DNA of 33,505 bases from assembly GCA_964596645.1 (NCBI GenBank), contig CAZQVB010000044.1, forward strand, positions 1 to 33,505, read 5' to 3'. Under the pieces are notes generated by a model. That model ran no database searches and had not been told where the DNA came from. It worked only from the letters and a program-made list of their open reading frames with translations. The number at the start of each line of letters is the position of its first letter. The first letter of the stretch is position 1. The stretch comes from CAVQEK01 sp964596645 (lineage in GTDB: Bacteria; Bacteroidota; Bacteroidia; Cytophagales; Cyclobacteriaceae). Positions 5,589-13,434 of the stretch are shown piece after piece. A program made the translations under genes and the position numbers.

Positions 5589-5598
5589 GCATAAAAAA

Positions 5599-5640
5599 AA
5601 GCGCCAGACCACATGCAGGTTAGCCTGCGGTCTGGCGCTT
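5599..5640. terminator. Bidirectional hairpin terminator
   Basis: AAGCGCCAGACC (5599-5610) pairs perfectly with GGTCTGGCGCTT (5629-5640), and an inner GCAGG/CCTGC extends the stem. A run of eight A residues precedes it, giving a T-run for the minus-strand gene. It sits between two convergent genes. Confidence 0.85.
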
Positions 5641-5662
5641 AAACACTGTACGTTCTATTGAC

Positions 5663-6961
5663 CTACACCTTTACGCCGTATCCTTTGCGGTACTGTTTGC
5701 TCAGGTGTTTGTTGGCCTCCTTGTCATCGAACTTTTCTTTCACCGGATCCCATCGCAGGTCTTTGCCCGTCCAGTAGGCTATGTTGGCTATGTTGCACAA
5801 GGTGGCAGACCGGTGGCCGGTTTCTGCATCGCAGATGGGTTGCTCGCCCGACTTGATACAATCTATCCAGTTTTGATAGTGATTTTCGCTTTTGTATAGT
5901 CTGGTATCACCGGCTTTCATCTGAATGGAAGCAATATTGGCCGGCTCTGTATCTAGGTATTGGCGGCTCACCTGCAGCACTCCGTCTGTCCCGTGAAACT
6001 CACAACCCCAGCCCCTGCCGAAGTCGGCATGCACCAGCTCTATGCCGTCGTCGTAGCGCATCACCAGTCCTCGTGTGGCGCCGGCCTCTTTGGGAGGCAT
6101 CAACTCTACCGGGCCTGTATGGTCTTTGCCAAGTGCCCACTGGGCTATATCGTACATATGGGCACCCCAATCGCTTAAAATTCCACCGCCAAACTCTCTA
6201 AATTGTCGCCACTGCGGCCAGCCCTGATCGCCAGGTGCCGGGGCCAGCATGGTGTGAAAGGGCCTTACTTCTGCACCGCCAAGCCACTTGTCCCAAAGTA
6301 GTCCTTCTGGCTGCGTCATAGCCGGCAGGTCGCAGGGTATGGCCGGGTCGCCCACACTTACAATCACTTTTTTTATGTCGCCAAGGTATCCGTTGCGCAC
6401 CAGCTCACAAGCATGCAAGAAGCCTTCACTGCTGCGCTGCATACTACCGGTCTGGAAGGTGATCTTATTCTTTTTTGCGGCATCCACCATAGCACGGCCT
6501 TCTCGCACCGTATGGGAAACCGGCTTTTCGCAATAGACGTGCTTGCCGGCAGATGCGGCCTCAATGGCCGGCTTGGCATGCCAATGATCAGGCGTAGCGA
6601 TGATGACGCCGTCAATATCGCTGCGGTTGATGATTTCGCTGTAATCAGTATAGGTTTTGAACCCCTTCCAGTTGCTTCCGCCAGCCTGAGCGGCGTAGGT
6701 TTCTTCCACCATTTTAGCAAAAAGATCGAGCTTAGCCTGATACACATCACATGCTGCTACCATACGTATGCTCTCCAGGTCCATAAAGCGCTTGCCCAGG
6801 TTGGGGCTTTGCCGGCCTGTGCCAATGATGGCAATGGCCATTCTGTCGCTGGGGGCTATAAAGCCCCTGCCCCCCAATACGTGCCGTGGCACTATGCTGA
6901 TTCCGGCCACGGTGGTAATCGCAGCACCAATAAATTTTCTTCTCGAAATAGTATTTTTCAT
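5663..6961 (-). CDS. Gfo/Idh/MocA-family oxidoreductase, Tat-exported
   Basis: This 432-residue protein begins with a twin-arginine signal (SRRKFIGAA, Arg 7-8) followed by a hydrophobic stretch to about residue 30, so it should be folded with its cofactor in the cytoplasm and exported. The Rossmann NAD(P) site is AIIGTGRQS (about 44-52). The family's signature EKPVS lies at 145-149, with the active-site Lys at 146, and TPDHWHA precedes it at about 123-129. The C-terminal half has the usual GG-LSDWGAHMYDIAQWALG segment. Exported members in Bacteroidota usually act on sugars or polyols from glycan breakdown, but the substrate is not visible. It is monocistronic, converging on the nuclease-like gene. 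Confidence 0.88.
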   Translation of the reverse strand: MKNTISRRKFIGAAITTVAGISIVPRHVLGGRGFIAPSDRMAIAIIGTGRQSPNLGKRFMDLESIRMVAACDVYQAKLDLFAKMVEETYAAQAGGSNWKGFKTYTDYSEIINRSDIDGVIIATPDHWHAKPAIEAASAGKHVYCEKPVSHTVREGRAMVDAAKKNKITFQTGSMQRSSEGFLHACELVRNGYLGDIKKVIVSVGDPAIPCDLPAMTQPEGLLWDKWLGGAEVRPFHTMLAPAPGDQGWPQWRQFREFGGGILSDWGAHMYDIAQWALGKDHTGPVELMPPKEAGATRGLVMRYDDGIELVHADFGRGWGCEFHGTDGVLQVSRQYLDTEPANIASIQMKAGDTRLYKSENHYQNWIDCIKSGEQPICDAETGHRSATLCNIANIAYWTGKDLRWDPVKEKFDDKEANKHLSKQYRKGYGVKV

Positions 6962-7069
6962 AATCTGCTTGCTTAAAAAAGATGACTAAAAATCGTAACG
7001 TACAAAAGCCTGAAATTATACAATTTTCAAGAGGTATGCATAATGAAAAAACACCAAAATGCACACGCA

Positions 7070-8152
7070 TCAGCGGCGAGACTTTAATGGGTTCACAGGC
7101 TGAGACGTGGCAGCGAGATGTCGGGCGATTTCTTTTAAAAAAGCCAAAGCCGATGCCTTGTCCGCAGTGAAGTACCTGTTCTCCCGTGCGATGTTGCTGA
7201 TGGTTTTCATATGGAGAAACACATCGCGGTAGGCCTGAAAAAGTGAGTAGTCAGGGTCATAGATATGTGCGGGCTCGGAGCTTACACCGTTGAGCTCCAA
7301 CACCATGATGTTGCGCCCACTGTAAAGGTGGTGCAGTGAAGGCACCCGTATGTCGAATCGACCGTAATAAAAGCCCTGGATTGGTGCGGCTATGTTGTCA
7401 AATACAGAGACCAATGCCGCATTGATCAGCGCCTGACCACTACAGAAAGTAGTACCTCTGCAATGGTTGCCGATCGGCTCCAGTACCAATATTTCATCTT
7501 TATTTAATTTCTCATGCAGGCGCTTCGCAAATTTTTTTGTCAAATAATCTATGCGGCCACGGGCCCGTGTGTCTTGCAGAATGAGCTGGCCGATGGTGGA
7601 GTGGCCATCTCCGAGAACACTGAGAAATTTCTTCACCACCACGGAGCTGATGTGCCCACTGCCCTGGCCAGGGTACCGGTAATACAGTACGCCCAACTCC
7701 AGCGGGTAGTCAATGTATTGTTGAATCAAAAAATCTTCATCATGATGTTGAAGATGCCTCTTTAAAGCCTCTGGTTCAAGAAACTTTTCCACGGCACGCC
7801 CCCGCTCACCTACATTGGGCTTGGCCACCACCGGAAAGTCAACACCGGCTTTGCACATGGCAGACTGTAAAAAGTATGCCTCGCTGCCGGCAGGCCAATA
7901 CAATGTTTTTGGCAGATAAGCGGGATCAATGCCGTCCAGTACTTTCTTTTTTGATTCGCCCAACACGCCCCCGTACTTCATAGCCGGGTTAGCACCTGCA
8001 AAATACATCAGCCGCCGTGCGCGAATGGCAAGGTACAGGCCGACAAACAGCATGGGGAAATAAAAAATGATGTAGGGCCAATATTCGAAGCTTCTCCATT
8101 TATTCAGCCCGTCGAGCATACGCTGGCGCGCACTTATTTTCAACCTCTGCAT
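7070..8152 (-). CDS. Membrane-anchored ATP-grasp domain protein
   Basis: After a start at 8152 the protein has an N-terminal membrane segment (WPYIIFYFPMLFVGLYLAIRA, about residues 21-41), then the start of a substrate/ATP domain (PKTLYWPAG), then ATP-grasp landmarks: FPVVAKPNVGERGRAV (ATP-binding Lys and glycine loop), DFLIQQYIDYP, and MVLELNGVSSEPAHIYDP (metal-binding Glu-x-Asn). It belongs to the carboxylate-amine ligase type of ATP-grasp enzymes seen in Bacteroidota; its substrate is unknown. The frame is open to 8401, but the extra 83 residues would overlap the divergent gene at 8270, so I chose the methionine at 8152 (8119 is also possible). The stop is at 7070-7072, 108 bases before the oxidoreductase start. 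Confidence 0.75.
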   Translation of the reverse strand: MQRLKISARQRMLDGLNKWRSFEYWPYIIFYFPMLFVGLYLAIRARRLMYFAGANPAMKYGGVLGESKKKVLDGIDPAYLPKTLYWPAGSEAYFLQSAMCKAGVDFPVVAKPNVGERGRAVEKFLEPEALKRHLQHHDEDFLIQQYIDYPLELGVLYYRYPGQGSGHISSVVVKKFLSVLGDGHSTIGQLILQDTRARGRIDYLTKKFAKRLHEKLNKDEILVLEPIGNHCRGTTFCSGQALINAALVSVFDNIAAPIQGFYYGRFDIRVPSLHHLYSGRNIMVLELNGVSSEPAHIYDPDYSLFQAYRDVFLHMKTISNIARENRYFTADKASALAFLKEIARHLAATSQPVNPLKSRR

Positions 8153-8269
8153 ACCGCTGCGAATATAGCTTCTGAGGTGCAATGGGTATCTTTTTTTTTG
8201 ACTCCTACTGGTGAAAAATGCAATTTTGACCCTGCGAAAATTGGATGCTAAAAATGCCTCTCTCCTGCC

Positions 8270-8791
8270 ATGCCACTCAGAGATACAAGTAAGAATATTC
8301 TGCTGCAGGTGCTGCAGTTGATCAAGCAACTCAACGAAGATGGGTTCCAGGCCAGTTTGCCGCTGCTTCAAGGCCAAAGCATCGGCAGGCATCTGCGGCA
8401 CGTACTGGAGATTTTTGCCCTGCTGCTTGCAGACCGGTCAGGCGGTGTGGTCAATTATGATGTGCGGGAACGCGATAAAACTTTGGAAAGTAGTCGCCAG
8501 GCTGCACGGCGGAAAACAGAAGATCTGCTCGGGCGAATCGACCTGATCACCCACGACCAGACGCTGACGCTTGAGGTATGCTTTACCGCTGGTGAAGGCG
8601 AAAATATACACGTGCCGACCAGCCTGTACCGAGAGCTGGCCTACAACATAGAGCACGCCATACACCATCTGGCCATAGTAAAGATTGCCATCGCCACGCA
8701 TTATCCCGAGGTGCGGCTGCCAGAGGAATTTGGCGTAGCCCCTTCCACCATGCGACACCGGCACAATGAGCCGGATGAAATCAAAGCTTGA
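8270..8791 (+). CDS. DinB-like four-helix protein
   Basis: The 173-residue protein is all-helical, with the metal-ligand pattern of the DinB/YfiT superfamily: His at 41 and 44 in the first helix pair (GRHLRHVLE) and a His cluster at 129, 132 and 133 (NIEHAIHHLAIVKIA). The superfamily includes metal-dependent thiol transferases and many uncharacterised proteins; the particular reaction is unknown. It is divergent from the ATP-grasp gene. Its last 11 bases overlap the end of the aldehyde dehydrogenase gene on the other strand. The start at 8270 follows no strong Shine-Dalgarno sequence. Confidence 0.75.
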   Translation: MPLRDTSKNILLQVLQLIKQLNEDGFQASLPLLQGQSIGRHLRHVLEIFALLLADRSGGVVNYDVRERDKTLESSRQAARRKTEDLLGRIDLITHDQTLTLEVCFTAGEGENIHVPTSLYRELAYNIEHAIHHLAIVKIAIATHYPEVRLPEEFGVAPSTMRHRHNEPDEIKA

Positions 8792-10181
8792 ACACCCTGC
8801 GCAACCATTTCAACTTGCCTTCATACGGCGGATAGCGCAGTGGGATGTCGAGGTATCGTGACTTGAGCACCATGCTTTTCTTGTGAGAAAATGCATAAAA
8901 ACTATACTTGCCGTGGTATTGCCCCATGCCGCTGTTGCCCACCCCACCGAGTGGCAGGTGGTGGTTGCCAAAGTGAAAAAGGGTATCGTTGAAGCACCCA
9001 CCTCCATAACTTACCTTTTGCTGCAGTTGCTCCAGCTTTTTGGTTGACTTAGAGAAAAAATATAACGCCAGCGGCGATGGGCGTTGGTTTATTTTCTCAA
9101 CTACTTCCTCAAGCGAGTTGAATGAGATCACAGGCAACACAGGGCCAAATATTTCTTCTTGCATCGCCGCATCCTCCCATTGGCTGCCCCGCAGTACAGT
9201 TGGTGAAATGTATCGTTGGCCAGCATCGCTATGCCCACCGCAGTATACTTTCGTCGCATCGATGAGTCCCTCCACACGGCTGAAATGATGGTCATTGATG
9301 AGCCTGGCATAGTCCGGGCTGTTGCGCGGGTCGTCACCATAAAATTGCTTTATATACTTCTCAATATTTTCCAGCAGTTCATTTTCGACGGTATGATGCG
9401 CCAGCAAATAATCCGGCGCTATGCAAGTCTGGCCGGCATTCACGAATTTGCCCCAGACAATGCGTCGCGCCGACAAATCCAGATCGGCATCGGCATCTAC
9501 AATGCACGGCGACTTGCCTCCCAGCTCGAGGGTGAGTGGTGTGAGGCGTTCTGCAGCGGCCTGCATCACCTTCTTGCCGATGGCCGGGCTTCCGGTAAAA
9601 AAGATGTAATCGAACGGCTGCTCTAGTAAAATCTTGCTCTCCTCAGCGCCGCCTTCTTCTACCGCTATATATTCCGGGTTGTAAGCTTCCTGAAAAAGCC
9701 GGTGCAAAAGCCCGGCAGTATGCCCTGCCAGTTCGGAAGGTTTCAATACCGCGCAGTTGCCCGCTGCAATGGCCCCCGCAAGTGGCTGCAAAGTGAGCAG
9801 AAGGGGATAGTTCCACGCGCCTATAATGAGCGAAACACCGTATGGCACATGATAAACTCTGCTTTTGGCAGGCCAACTCACAGCATTTGTCGATACGCGC
9901 TCGGGGCGCATGAGGCGGGGCAGATTTTTGGACAGGTAGCGTATGTCTTTTTTAATCAGCGCCAACTCAGTGCCAAAGGTTTCGAATGCAGGTTTGCCAA
10001 AATCGCGCTTAACTGCTTCAAAAAAATCCTTTTCATAGCGCTCCAACAGTCGGTATAGCGTGCGTAGTTGCTGCAGACGAACAGCGATGTCGAGCGTGGC
10101 GCCGGAACGGAAAAATTCGCGCTGCCTGTTTACCAGCATGGCGTATGCATCACGTGCATTTTCAGTTACATCTGGCATCAT
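8781..10181 (-). CDS. Aldehyde dehydrogenase, class-3-like
   Basis: This 466-residue protein has the complete ALDH signature set: WNYP near 133-136, VLKPSE near 145-150 (NAD site Lys), FFTGSP near 204-209, ELGGKSP with the general-base Glu at 219, NAGQTCIAP with the catalytic Cys at 253, and EEIFGPVLPV near 345. It lacks the N-terminal extension of class 1/2 enzymes. Together with the C-terminal GNSGMGQYHGKYSFYAFSHK segment this places it with the ALDH3-like branch that oxidises medium and long-chain or aromatic aldehydes to acids with NAD(P). Two adjacent methionines could serve as start (10181 or 10178). Tail-to-tail overlap with the DinB-like gene suggests tight packing, not joint control. 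Confidence 0.9.
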   Translation of the reverse strand: MMPDVTENARDAYAMLVNRQREFFRSGATLDIAVRLQQLRTLYRLLERYEKDFFEAVKRDFGKPAFETFGTELALIKKDIRYLSKNLPRLMRPERVSTNAVSWPAKSRVYHVPYGVSLIIGAWNYPLLLTLQPLAGAIAAGNCAVLKPSELAGHTAGLLHRLFQEAYNPEYIAVEEGGAEESKILLEQPFDYIFFTGSPAIGKKVMQAAAERLTPLTLELGGKSPCIVDADADLDLSARRIVWGKFVNAGQTCIAPDYLLAHHTVENELLENIEKYIKQFYGDDPRNSPDYARLINDHHFSRVEGLIDATKVYCGGHSDAGQRYISPTVLRGSQWEDAAMQEEIFGPVLPVISFNSLEEVVEKINQRPSPLALYFFSKSTKKLEQLQQKVSYGGGCFNDTLFHFGNHHLPLGGVGNSGMGQYHGKYSFYAFSHKKSMVLKSRYLDIPLRYPPYEGKLKWLRRVFKL

Positions 10182-10290
10182 TTAGTAATTAACAGATACA
10201 TTAATCATTTTTGTGGCCATGATCGGTGGCCGGTGATAATAAAATAGAAAAACCGGACAATCGTTTGCTCAATGTCTTAAAATACAAAAT

Positions 10291-10758
10291 ATGAAGACGG
10301 ATGGAACGCAGTGGATAATTGGTAAAATGCTGACGGTGGTACTCTTGGCGCTGGCCCCCTTTCTGTCAGCCCAGGCCCAGCAAGATACAGATCTTGAAGG
10401 AATATGGAAATCGCCCGACGGCACACAAATGATGCAAATCAACAAGATTGGTGACCTTTTTCAAGGGCGCATCGTTTGGCTCAAAGAGGCCACTGCCGAC
10501 TCAGGCAAGCCGCTGCTGGATGTGAACAACCCAGACACACACATGCAGAAAATGCCCCTAAAGGGAAAAAAAATAGTAGAGGATCTCCGATATGACGGCC
10601 AGGGAAGACTTTGGAGTGGAGGCACATACTACCAGCCGGCTACCGGCAAAATCCAGAAATGCCATGCCCAACTACAGGGCAGCGACCAGCTGATCCTTTC
10701 CTCCTACCGAAGCGACCCCGCCAATGGCAGCAAGGAAGTATGGATTCGACAGAAATAG
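10291..10758 (+). CDS. DUF2147-family secreted protein
   Basis: The 155-residue product has an N-terminal signal peptide (MLTVVLLALAPFLSAQAQ, cleavage near residue 30) and then a small beta-rich domain starting LEGIWKSPDGTQMMQI. Further motifs are FQGRIVWLKE, a KPLLDVNNPD loop, LRYDGQGRLWSGGTYYQPATG, and an end EVWIRQK. This pattern (G-W-S at the start, D-N-P, then W-G-Y-P-G) matches DUF2147, a lipocalin-like family of exported proteins without a fixed function. It is monocistronic and divergent from the aldehyde dehydrogenase. An earlier methionine at residue 1 (10291) is used; residue 13 is another candidate. Confidence 0.85.
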   Translation: MKTDGTQWIIGKMLTVVLLALAPFLSAQAQQDTDLEGIWKSPDGTQMMQINKIGDLFQGRIVWLKEATADSGKPLLDVNNPDTHMQKMPLKGKKIVEDLRYDGQGRLWSGGTYYQPATGKIQKCHAQLQGSDQLILSSYRSDPANGSKEVWIRQK

Positions 10759-10779
10759 TCTGCTAATGCTTTTCACTGG

Positions 10780-10994
10780 TTCCTATTCCAGCCGGTCATG
10801 CTATACAGGCCTGCCCGGAAGTTATTTCAGGATTTCTTCATCTGTTTGCTCTTTAGACAGATCCTGAAACAAGTTCAGGATGACTTATACTTTGTGCTTT
10901 CAGCATTGAGCTTTCAGCAATCCATTCCACCATTCTACCAGTCCACTTTTTCTTTGAGCTTTCAGCTTTGAGCCATTTGCACCAATCCACCAGT
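10780..10994. repeat. Intergenic repeat cluster, copy R3
   Basis: This gene-free stretch holds the REP-like palindrome (GATCCTGAAACAAGTTCAGG at 10860-10879, reverse complement of the R1 and R2 element). It also has several copies of a CCATTCTACCAGTCCAC / CCAGTCTACCAATCCACC unit (10928-11010) and a repeated CTTTCAGC(A/T)TTGAGC (10899-10914 and 10956-10974). The unit is the reverse complement of GGTAGAATGGTGG seen at 4125-4137 and 33060-33072. The aldolase stop codon and last codons fall inside the unit. Confidence 0.6.
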
Positions 10995-11783
10995 CTACCA
11001 ATCCACCATTTTGCTCATTTGTACAGCCATGTCGGCAGCACCTTTTCGAAGAAATCCGTTGTCGGAACCACAGGCCATGAGGCGAAAACCTTTTTGGTGG
11101 TAGTGTGCATAGTGCGCAATGTCGGGCAGTAACAGGCCTGTGACTTTCTTATGCATTGCGGCAGCAGCCATTACCCGATCGATCGCTTGCTGGAAATCCG
11201 GATGATCGAACTGCTGAAAAATACCCAAAGACATCGACAGGTCAGAGGGGCCAACAAATAGTGCATCCACACCGCTCAAAGCAGCTATTGCTTCTACATT
11301 GTCAAGTGCTTGAAGTGTTTCTATCTGTACAATTGCCGTAAGAAGATTGGGGAGTTTATCAGCATATTGGTCAAAATATTTTCCGTAGCCTGTGGCCCGT
11401 ACAGAACGCGCGACACCCCGGGTACCAGTCGGAGGGTAGTACATTGCACGTACAGCGTATTCCGCCTCTTCAGCCGTATTGATCTGGGGGAACATCACGC
11501 CTGCCGCACCGGCGTCCAGTATGTGCTGCACCATCGGCTTGGTGCAGTGATCGACGCGCACGATGGGCACGGCCCCCGATCCTTGCATGGCCTGTAGCTG
11601 CGACATCATCACCACATGGTCGCCCGGTGCATGCTCCAGGTCTATGAGCAGCCAATCGAATGATGCCGCGCCTACTATTTCAGTAGCTACCGGCGATCCC
11701 AGCGTGAGCCAGCACCCGTTCATGGGGCGCCCGTTGATGAGCCTCTGCTTAAACTCGGCCATGGCATTGGTGGTATCTTTCAT
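10995..11783 (-). CDS. HpcH/HpaI-family aldolase
   Basis: The protein shows the family motifs of class II, metal-dependent pyruvate aldolases: GCWLTLGSPVATEIVG near the start, FDWLLIDLEHAPGD (catalytic region), VPIVRVDH, GAAGVMFPQINTAEEA with the metal-ligand Glu, then RGVARSVRATGYG and ALFVGPSDLSMSLG. These enzymes split or form 2-oxo acids such as 4-hydroxy-2-oxo-heptanedioate, giving pyruvate and an aldehyde; the exact substrate is not visible. I chose the start at 11783 (MKDTTNAMAEF); an upstream start at 11828 would add 15 unlikely residues. The last residues (MVDW) are encoded by an intergenic repeat unit, so the original C-terminus may have been altered by repeat insertion. Confidence 0.85.
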   Translation of the reverse strand: MKDTTNAMAEFKQRLINGRPMNGCWLTLGSPVATEIVGAASFDWLLIDLEHAPGDHVVMMSQLQAMQGSGAVPIVRVDHCTKPMVQHILDAGAAGVMFPQINTAEEAEYAVRAMYYPPTGTRGVARSVRATGYGKYFDQYADKLPNLLTAIVQIETLQALDNVEAIAALSGVDALFVGPSDLSMSLGIFQQFDHPDFQQAIDRVMAAAAMHKKVTGLLLPDIAHYAHYHQKGFRLMACGSDNGFLRKGAADMAVQMSKMVDW

Positions 11784-11936
11784 GTTCGCATATTTTGTTG
11801 ATTGAAGGCCATAGTGGCATCTGCACAAGCCAAAAGCTAAAATTATAAGAATTTGGCCTCTCCATAAAGTAATAGCACCATCGGTGAGCCGGATGTCCTA
11901 ATCGCATTTTCCTTCGTGATTGACGGCCTGTTTTAA

Positions 11937-11944
11937 TAGTTTTG
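11937..11944 (+). promoter_or_regulatory. Candidate Bacteroidota -7 box of hisS
   Basis: TAGTTTTG matches the TAnnTTTG consensus and lies 14 bases upstream of the chosen hisS start. A TTG at 11920-11922 is the only nearby -33 candidate, but the 14-base spacer is shorter than usual, so support is weak. Confidence 0.3.
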
Positions 11945-11958
11945 CGAAAATTTTTTCT

Positions 11959-13329
11959 ATGGCAGCAGCAAAACCAACCATACCCAAAGGCACGCGCGAC
12001 TTTGGGCCGGAGCAGATGATGAAGCGGAATTACATCCTCAACATCATGCGCAGTGTATTTCAAAAATTTGGCTTTTTACCCATCGAAACGCCAGCGATGG
12101 AAAACCTGTCGGTGCTGATGGGAAAATATGGGGAAGAAGGTGACAAGCTGCTGTTCAAAATGCTGAACTCCGGCGATTTTATGAGCAAGGTAGATGATGC
12201 CGACATTAAAGGAGGCGCGCAAGCACTGTTGCCCAAGCTGTCCGAAAAAGGCCTTCGCTACGACCTCACTGTGCCATTTGCCCGTTTTGTGGTGATGAAT
12301 CAAAACGCGCTCACATTTCCCTTTAAGCGATATCAGATTCAGCCGGTATGGCGCGCAGACCGACCGCAGAAAGGTCGATACCGCGAGTTTTATCAGTGCG
12401 ATGCCGATGTGGTAGGCACCGATTCTCTGCTTTGCGAAGCAGAAAATATAATGATGATCACAGAGGTCTTCCATCAATTGGGCATTGTCGACTATGTGAT
12501 CAGGCTGAACCACCGACGGGTACTCAGCGGCATTGCCGAAAAGATTGGGGCCACAGGAAAGGAAGGGGCTTTTTGCGTGGCCATAGACAAGCTGGATAAA
12601 ATCGGTAAAGATAAGGTGTTGGAAGAACTGGCAGAATCGGGATTTGACACTGCGGCCTGCCAAAAACTGGAACCACTCCTCGACGCCGGCAAGGACAATC
12701 CGGTTGACAACGTAGCGCAATTTCTTGCCGGCTCAGAACAGGGGCAGCTCGGCTTGCAGGAACTCAATCAAATTTTTACCTACCTGGAGGCCTTCAAAGC
12801 GGATACTTCCAAAGTACAATTTGACATGACGCTGGCCAGGGGGCTCAGCTACTATACCGGGGCCATATTTGAAGTGAAGTCGCTCGGCGCATCACTCAGC
12901 AGCAGCCTGAGCGGGGGCGGTCGGTATGATAACCTCACCGGCGTGTTTGGCCTGGAAGGCGTATCTGGCGTTGGTTTTTCTTTTGGGGTAGATCGTATTT
13001 ACGATGTCATGGAAGAGCTGGAACTATTTCCTCAATCCGACCTGCTCTCCACACAGGTGATGATCACCAATTTCGATGCGGAATCGGAGATGCACTGCCT
13101 GCCGCTGTTGGCCGACCTGAGGGCGGCCGGCATTGCCAGTGAATTGTATCCGGAACAGGCCAAGCTCAAAAAGCAGTTCAACTACGCCGACAAAAAAGGC
13201 ATTCCGTATGTGTTGGTAGCGGGAACAGAAGAGTTGAAAAGCGAAAAATATGGTCTGAAGCGTATGCGTGATGGCCATCAGGAAAATCTGAACCTGCCAG
13301 AAATCATTGAGTTATTATCACGTCGCTGA
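11959..13329 (+). CDS. hisS: Histidyl-tRNA synthetase
   Basis: This class II aminoacyl-tRNA synthetase charges tRNA-His with histidine. Diagnostic parts are PKGTRDFGPEQM at the start, motif 1 around FLPIETPAMENL, the RYDLTVPFARFV strand, motif 2 FKRYQIQPVWRADRPQKGRYREFYQCDADVVG (given here as a span near residues 115-147), the histidine-specific LARGLSYYTGAIFEV, GGGRYDNL, and motif 3 GVGFSFGVDRIYDVM. A C-terminal anticodon-binding domain follows (about residue 355 to the end). I chose ATG 11959 because the upstream residues in the open frame (from 11920) are not conserved and overlap the promoter region. It is divergent from the aldolase, with no evidence of an operon. Confidence 0.95.
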   Translation: MAAAKPTIPKGTRDFGPEQMMKRNYILNIMRSVFQKFGFLPIETPAMENLSVLMGKYGEEGDKLLFKMLNSGDFMSKVDDADIKGGAQALLPKLSEKGLRYDLTVPFARFVVMNQNALTFPFKRYQIQPVWRADRPQKGRYREFYQCDADVVGTDSLLCEAENIMMITEVFHQLGIVDYVIRLNHRRVLSGIAEKIGATGKEGAFCVAIDKLDKIGKDKVLEELAESGFDTAACQKLEPLLDAGKDNPVDNVAQFLAGSEQGQLGLQELNQIFTYLEAFKADTSKVQFDMTLARGLSYYTGAIFEVKSLGASLSSSLSGGGRYDNLTGVFGLEGVSGVGFSFGVDRIYDVMEELELFPQSDLLSTQVMITNFDAESEMHCLPLLADLRAAGIASELYPEQAKLKKQFNYADKKGIPYVLVAGTEELKSEKYGLKRMRDGHQENLNLPEIIELLSRR

Positions 13330-13434
13330 GCTGCATTGCACTTGTCTTCTAAGTGCTGGCTCACAACGACGCCATACGGTTGCTTCACAGAAATGCGTTG
13401 TATATTGTCAATATGCCAAGTATAAATACAGGAA

